A stretch of DNA of 64,000 bases, from NCBI RefSeq assembly GCF_018476905.1, contig NZ_JAHCVK010000002.1, positions 186,001-250,000 of the forward strand, given 5' to 3'. Under the pieces are notes generated by a model. That model saw only the letters and a program-made list of their open reading frames with translations. It had not been told where the DNA came from and did not search any database. Below, one piece after another: positions 60,435 through 64,000 of the stretch. A program made the translations under genes and the position numbers. Origin of the DNA: Geomobilimonas luticola. Lineage in GTDB: Bacteria; Desulfobacterota; Desulfuromonadia; Geobacterales; Geobacteraceae. The first letter of the stretch is position 1, and each line of letters opens with the position of its first letter.

Positions 60435-61976
60435 TCAGTCAACGCATCCGTCTTGGATAATAGTCATGTTAGGATAAATCTTTCCCATTACGCCAACAGG
60501 TCCAGAAGCTACAGCAATATGCGGAAGTACTTGTCTAATGACTATGCTTTTATAACTGTCGACCTGTTTACGGTCATCTCCAACCAGAACAGTGGCTATG
60601 TTGTGTATATTCGTTGGTAGTTGTATTTTTTCTGACAAATAGGTGTCTCTGTTGAAACCACAGAAGATAATACGTCTTTTCCCCGAAGGTGATTTGGATG
60701 CATTGGCTTGATAGGTTCTGTATTGGGGGAGGTAGTACATTATCTGTCTGAATCCATAAAAAACATAGTTGTTGCCTATGAAAACAGTGGTGTTGGGATC
60801 GAACGAACGCATATCTTCCACCATAAGTTCTATGTCCCTGTCATGATTTTTGATTGTTTTCCAAGAAATCATATAGGACGAATACATGAATACACCGGTG
60901 TTGATCAGTAACAGAACTAAGATTAGTGCTGCGGTGATATCATGGTCGACGAGTCTATGGAGTTCTTTGCACATATATACCGTGGCACTGGCAGAAATGA
61001 CCAGCAGGGGGGGGGTAAAAATGAGTGCATATCCTGGGTTGGCTGGGTGGATGAAAATAAGAAGGTAGAAAATGAAAGAAGGAAGCGACCACGCTGCAAT
61101 AAACAAACAAACGTTGCTTCCGGAGGTTGCTTGCGGCGTTTTCTTACGTAAACGAACGTAAGCGGCAAACCCTATTGCCAGAATGCCTGAACCGGCGCTG
61201 TAAATTGTAAAGTCATAGAGCGTTTGTGAATAGAGTTTGAAGGCAACCCACCCGCGATCAAAAACTGAATTATGCCGGGTGGTAAATTCCATCAGCTCTC
61301 TAAATGCCCCTGTGTAGGCGTTCCATCCGCCCGTCATGTTGACCATGGGGGCAAACCAGCTGAAGCAAACGACCCCTAAAAGTCCTATTGACGCGATAAT
61401 TTTCCGTAGGGGTGCTTTTCTCACGGCAAACAACCAGAGAGGGAAGAGAAAAACGACGGTATTCTGGCGTATGCCACCTGCAATTCCCAACGCAAGCACT
61501 GAAATCCAGATGTACTGGTATCTTCCCGTATAAAGCTTCCAGCAGAACCATCCCACGAGAGCGCTGAAGAAGGCTTCAATTCCGTAGGAAAGGGCTACTT
61601 CGCCGTGAAACCAGAGATTGGGGCTGGTAATGGCGAAGCATGCAGCGATGCCCCCCGTTTTACTGTCATACATATCTTCTGTGAGCAGGTAGATTACGAC
61701 GACGGTCAGACCGCTGAAGACGATACTCATGGTGACCAGGGCTGCATTGGCATCGCCAATGAATAGATAGAAAAGTCTGCCGAGCATGACGTAGAGGAAA
61801 TAACCGGGAGGGTGGGGTTGATGAACGGTTATGTCGTAACGCTCAAGTGCCAGGGCATAATTCACGGAATCAATGTGATAGAGGAATTTGCTGGTAAAGG
61901 GAATGCGAGTTGCGACGGTCAGGAAGAAAAGTCCCAATAGGGTTAAAACGGTATCGCGGCTGAAGCGTTCACGCAA
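60435..61976 (-). CDS. Family 39-type glycosyltransferase (ArnT/PMT-like)
   Basis: A 513-aa protein with about 10-12 membrane helices. RIPFTSKFLYHIDSVNYALA carries the early acidic residue expected in GT39-type enzymes, followed by HQPHPPGYFLYVMLGRLFY, the characteristic His-Pro-Pro-Gly-Tyr. It would transfer a sugar from a polyprenyl phosphate to a lipid or protein. The start is TTG 61976, overlapping the DUF192 gene. Confidence 0.8.
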   Translation of the reverse strand: MRERFSRDTVLTLLGLFFLTVATRIPFTSKFLYHIDSVNYALALERYDITVHQPHPPGYFLYVMLGRLFYLFIGDANAALVTMSIVFSGLTVVVIYLLTEDMYDSKTGGIAACFAITSPNLWFHGEVALSYGIEAFFSALVGWFCWKLYTGRYQYIWISVLALGIAGGIRQNTVVFLFPLWLFAVRKAPLRKIIASIGLLGVVCFSWFAPMVNMTGGWNAYTGAFRELMEFTTRHNSVFDRGWVAFKLYSQTLYDFTIYSAGSGILAIGFAAYVRLRKKTPQATSGSNVCLFIAAWSLPSFIFYLLIFIHPANPGYALIFTPPLLVISASATVYMCKELHRLVDHDITAALILVLLLINTGVFMYSSYMISWKTIKNHDRDIELMVEDMRSFDPNTTVFIGNNYVFYGFRQIMYYLPQYRTYQANASKSPSGKRRIIFCGFNRDTYLSEKIQLPTNIHNIATVLVGDDRKQVDSYKSIVIRQVLPHIAVASGPVGVMGKIYPNMTIIQDGCVD

Positions 61977-62310
61977 TTACAACCTCGTCTCCAACAGATG
62001 TGTTTGTTGTTGAAAGAGTCCCGGCAGGCAGTTCGATCACGCTGGTTGCACCCTGCAGCACTTTCGTCATGCGATTCGGTTGAAGACCCTCTGCAAGGGA
62101 AATGACACGATTAGCCTTGTCGAGAAAAATTACATCTATCGGGAACTGCATGCAGAAGGTATGAACTCCCTTGCATGGCCTTATCAACAAACCCTTGCCG
62201 GAGGGAAGGTCGCTTCTGCCGAGCAGTCCTTTCATTCGTGTGAAAAGGGTGTCGGCTATTGACACATCGTCTGCTAATGTATTCCCGGTTGTACAATTGA
62301 CAGCTTTCAT
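61969..62310 (-). CDS. DUF192-family protein
   Basis: A 113-aa protein: LFTRMKGLLGRSDLPSGKGL, the hallmark PCKGVHTFCMQFPIDVIFLD and GATSVIELPAGTLS. The family's function is not established; it is often found near Tad/pilus genes. The ATG at 62310 is preferred over 62370 because the shorter product matches family length and the longer one adds an unrelated Gly/His-rich head. Confidence 0.85.
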   Translation of the reverse strand: MKAVNCTTGNTLADDVSIADTLFTRMKGLLGRSDLPSGKGLLIRPCKGVHTFCMQFPIDVIFLDKANRVISLAEGLQPNRMTKVLQGATSVIELPAGTLSTTNTSVGDEVVIA

Positions 62311-62372
62311 TGCACCTGCCTTGTCACCCCGGCCATGCAATCCTGCTTGTGCATGGCCGGGGTGGGTCACTA

Positions 62373-62453
62373 CTACTTCTTCCCAAGCTTGACATAAATC
62401 AGGGCCAGTTCTACCGCGATAATCATCAGCACTATTGCATGAAAATCAATCAT
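62373..62453 (-). CDS. 26-aa single-helix membrane peptide
   Basis: A short gene starting at ATG 62453 with AAGGAGG 8 nt upstream, one of the best ribosome sites in the window. The peptide reads IDFHAIVLMIIAVELALIYV followed by a Lys-rich end, so one membrane helix with a cytosolic basic tail. It lies 48 nt after tadC and 62 nt before the DUF192 gene on the same strand. No family is recognised. Confidence 0.55.
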   Translation of the reverse strand: MIDFHAIVLMIIAVELALIYVKLGKK

Positions 62454-62501
62454 GATGTTGCCCTCCTTTCTGTTAATGGCACAAACACAAAAAATAACAG
62501 G

Positions 62502-63416
62502 CTACTGCTTGGTTAAAACCTTGCTTATCTGAATAAATGCCGGCCCGAGAATGACGACCAGCAATGCCGGGAAGACGAAGAAGGCCAGGGGGAAGAGGAG
62601 TTTGATGGCGGTTTTGGCCGCAGCCTCCTCGGCAATCTGCCGCCTTTTGGTCCGCAGAGAATCAGCATGCACCCGCAATGCCTGGGAAAGGCTCGTTCCG
62701 AACCGCTCCGTCTGGGCCAACATGGTGACGAAGGCCTTCACGTCATCCACCATTGTCCTTTCCGCCATGTCTTTCAATGCCTCGATCCTCGGTTTTCCCG
62801 CACGTGTTTCCCGTGAAGCGTTTCGTATCTCCATGGCCAGCGGGTCGTTGGCGAACTGGGGTGTTTCCGTCGCTCTGATGAGGGCGGCGTCCATACTCAG
62901 CCCAGCTTCGACACTGACGGTGATCAGGTCGAGGAGGTCGGGCAGTGTGTGGAATATCTGTTCTTTTCGTCTGTTTACTTTCCGATAGAGCCAGTAACTT
63001 GGAAGCAGGAAGCCAATGATTGCCATCGATACCAGTAATAAAAGCGACATGGGGTCTGCGTATTTTCCCGTCGGAACGACATAAAAGAGAACGAACACGA
63101 ACGGCAGCAGGGCGGCAAGCAGAAGTTTGCTTCCCATGAAGGCGTAGACACTTCCTTTCCCGTAACCTGCGGCCACCAGCAACTGGGTATATTTTGACTG
63201 CTCTTTGTCTGAAAGGGGAATGGCTGCCCCCGCTTGCTCAACAAACTCCTGCCATTTTTTCTTGCGGTCTTCGACCAGTGGTTGTATCCGTTCTTTTTCG
63301 CCGAACTTTTCGAGCCTCTCCATAACCATGCTTCTGCGGGAGATGGTCGGGTAGAGCAGAGCCCACGTGAGAAGCGCGATGGATAAGAATACTGCTGCCG
63401 TAATAACGTAGAGCAT
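62502..63416 (-). CDS. tadC: Tad pilus/secretion inner-membrane protein TadC (T2SF family)
   Basis: A 304-aa protein of the type II secretion system F family. Membrane helices lie at the N-terminus, mid-protein and C-terminus. LPDLLDLITVSVEAGLSMDA, ETRAGKPRIEALKDMAERT and FVTMLAQTERFGTSLSQALR are the cytosolic T2SF signature. With TadB it forms the platform of a Tad (Flp) pilus assembly machine. Confidence 0.9.
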   Translation of the reverse strand: MLYVITAAVFLSIALLTWALLYPTISRRSMVMERLEKFGEKERIQPLVEDRKKKWQEFVEQAGAAIPLSDKEQSKYTQLLVAAGYGKGSVYAFMGSKLLLAALLPFVFVLFYVVPTGKYADPMSLLLLVSMAIIGFLLPSYWLYRKVNRRKEQIFHTLPDLLDLITVSVEAGLSMDAALIRATETPQFANDPLAMEIRNASRETRAGKPRIEALKDMAERTMVDDVKAFVTMLAQTERFGTSLSQALRVHADSLRTKRRQIAEEAAAKTAIKLLFPLAFFVFPALLVVILGPAFIQISKVLTKQ

Positions 63417-63424
63417 GGGAGCCC

Positions 63425-64000
63425 CTAAATCCGAATGTTGATGATCTTCCTGATGAACAGGAAGCCAATCACCTGCATGAACACTGCCAGCATGAGAGCG
63501 TATCTTCCCATGTCTTCTTCCAGCATGACCCGTTCATAACTGGGGAGCAGGAACTGGAAAATGACAAAGGTTGCCAGCGGCAGGGCAGCGAGTACGTATC
63601 CCGACAAACGGCCCTGGGCGGTATACACCTGAATCTGCCGCCGGATGCGCAATCGTTCCCTGATAGTTTGGGAGAGGTTGTCGAGGATTTCGGCAAGGTT
63701 CCCCCCCACCTCGATGTTGATTCCGATTGCCGTGGTGAAGAACCTGAGATCGAGTGAATCCATCCGTTCATTCATGTTGTCGAGGGTGTCGGTAATTCTC
63801 AGTCCGAGTTGCTGCTGATCATAGGCGGTTTTAAACAGGTCGCCGACGGGGTCGGCTATCTCCTGACCGATGAGCTGGATGGCGCTCGTGAACGAATGGC
63901 CCGCCCGGAGCGACCGCGCGATCATCGTCAGTGCTTCCGGGAACAGTTCGGTGAAGGTCTCGATACGCTTCTGCTTCAGGATTTCCAGGTATATGGGAGG
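63425..64000 (-). CDS. tadB: Tad pilus/secretion inner-membrane protein TadB, C-terminal part
   Basis: The C-terminal 191 residues of a T2SF-family protein; the frame stays open to the window edge (ILKQKRIETFTELFPEALTM) and the start lies beyond 64000. T2SF signature: IARSLRAGHSFTSAIQLIGQ, FTTAIGINIEVGGNLAEILD and RERLRIRRQIQVYTAQGRLS, then two C-terminal membrane helices. It is 8 nt upstream of tadC, in the same operon. Confidence 0.9.
   Translation of the reverse strand, partial: PPIYLEILKQKRIETFTELFPEALTMIARSLRAGHSFTSAIQLIGQEIADPVGDLFKTAYDQQQLGLRITDTLDNMNERMDSLDLRFFTTAIGINIEVGGNLAEILDNLSQTIRERLRIRRQIQVYTAQGRLSGYVLAALPLATFVIFQFLLPSYERVMLEEDMGRYALMLAVFMQVIGFLFIRKIINIRI

Overview
The window looks like the chromosome of a Geobacter-type anaerobe (Desulfuromonadota, Geobacterales). 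The support is a tmRNA with proteolysis tag ADNYNYAVAA, aptamers of the 3',3'-cGAMP (GEMM-Ib) riboswitch type known from Geobacter, HD-GYP and Crp/Fnr signalling genes, a large exopolysaccharide cluster and a Tad secretion system. Housekeeping genes look GC-rich, while an integrated island and the glycan cluster are visibly more AT-rich. This assignment is from recalled family knowledge; no database was searched.

Layout. (1) 1-3719: end of panB, then panC and panD (pantothenate/CoA), an amidohydrolase and smpB. (2) 3737-8214: a REP/MITE-like element, ssrA, and a 4.0 kb island inserted in the ssrA 3' end, bounded by 67-bp att repeats. The island carries a tyrosine integrase, an EXLDI-type protein, an unknown gene, a candidate HhH-GPD DNA glycosylase and a truncated nuclease-like gene. 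(3) 8368-11131: a NarL-type two-component pair. (4) 11715-38616: a roughly 27 kb exopolysaccharide cluster. It has an export lipoprotein, chain-length protein, AAA ATPase with LysM, BY-kinase-like protein, initiating phosphoglycosyltransferase, genes for a 2,3-diamino sugar, FemAB/GNAT/carrier-protein/adenylation/dehydrogenase genes resembling the prolyl-to-pyrrolyl carrier pathway, several glycosyltransferases, two deacetylases, a Wzy-type polymerase and a Wzx-type flippase. (5) 38675-46653: three minus-strand secreted adhesin-like genes, a Crp/Fnr regulator and an HD-GYP phosphodiesterase. This block holds one c-di-GMP-I riboswitch, three cGAMP-I riboswitches with overlapping terminators, and two TGTGA-N6-TCACA sites. 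(6) 46732-53516: DUF4388-like and 7TM proteins, a stand-alone DAHP-synthase regulatory domain, chorismate mutase, nadB, a lytic transglycosylase, pgsA, an MFS transporter and tRNA-Cys. (7) 53530-64000, minus strand: a polyprenyl-phosphate-type GT2, a TolA-like coiled-coil protein, a methyltransferase, three large membrane proteins of GT-C type, a DUF192 protein, a 26-aa membrane peptide, tadC and the start of tadB.

How it fits together. Regions 4 and 5 look like a surface-coat programme: a decorated polysaccharide plus secreted FN3/InlB-repeat/dockerin and beta-helix proteins. The secreted-protein genes appear to be gated by two cyclic dinucleotides at the RNA level and by a Crp-type activator at the promoter. 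The most notable candidates are (a) a cGAMP terminator riboswitch followed in the same leader by a c-di-GMP riboswitch with a predicted ribosome-site hairpin, and (b) a carrier-protein-bound amino-acid oxidation module (PltF/PltE/PltL-like) embedded in an exopolysaccharide locus with FemAB and GNAT transferases.
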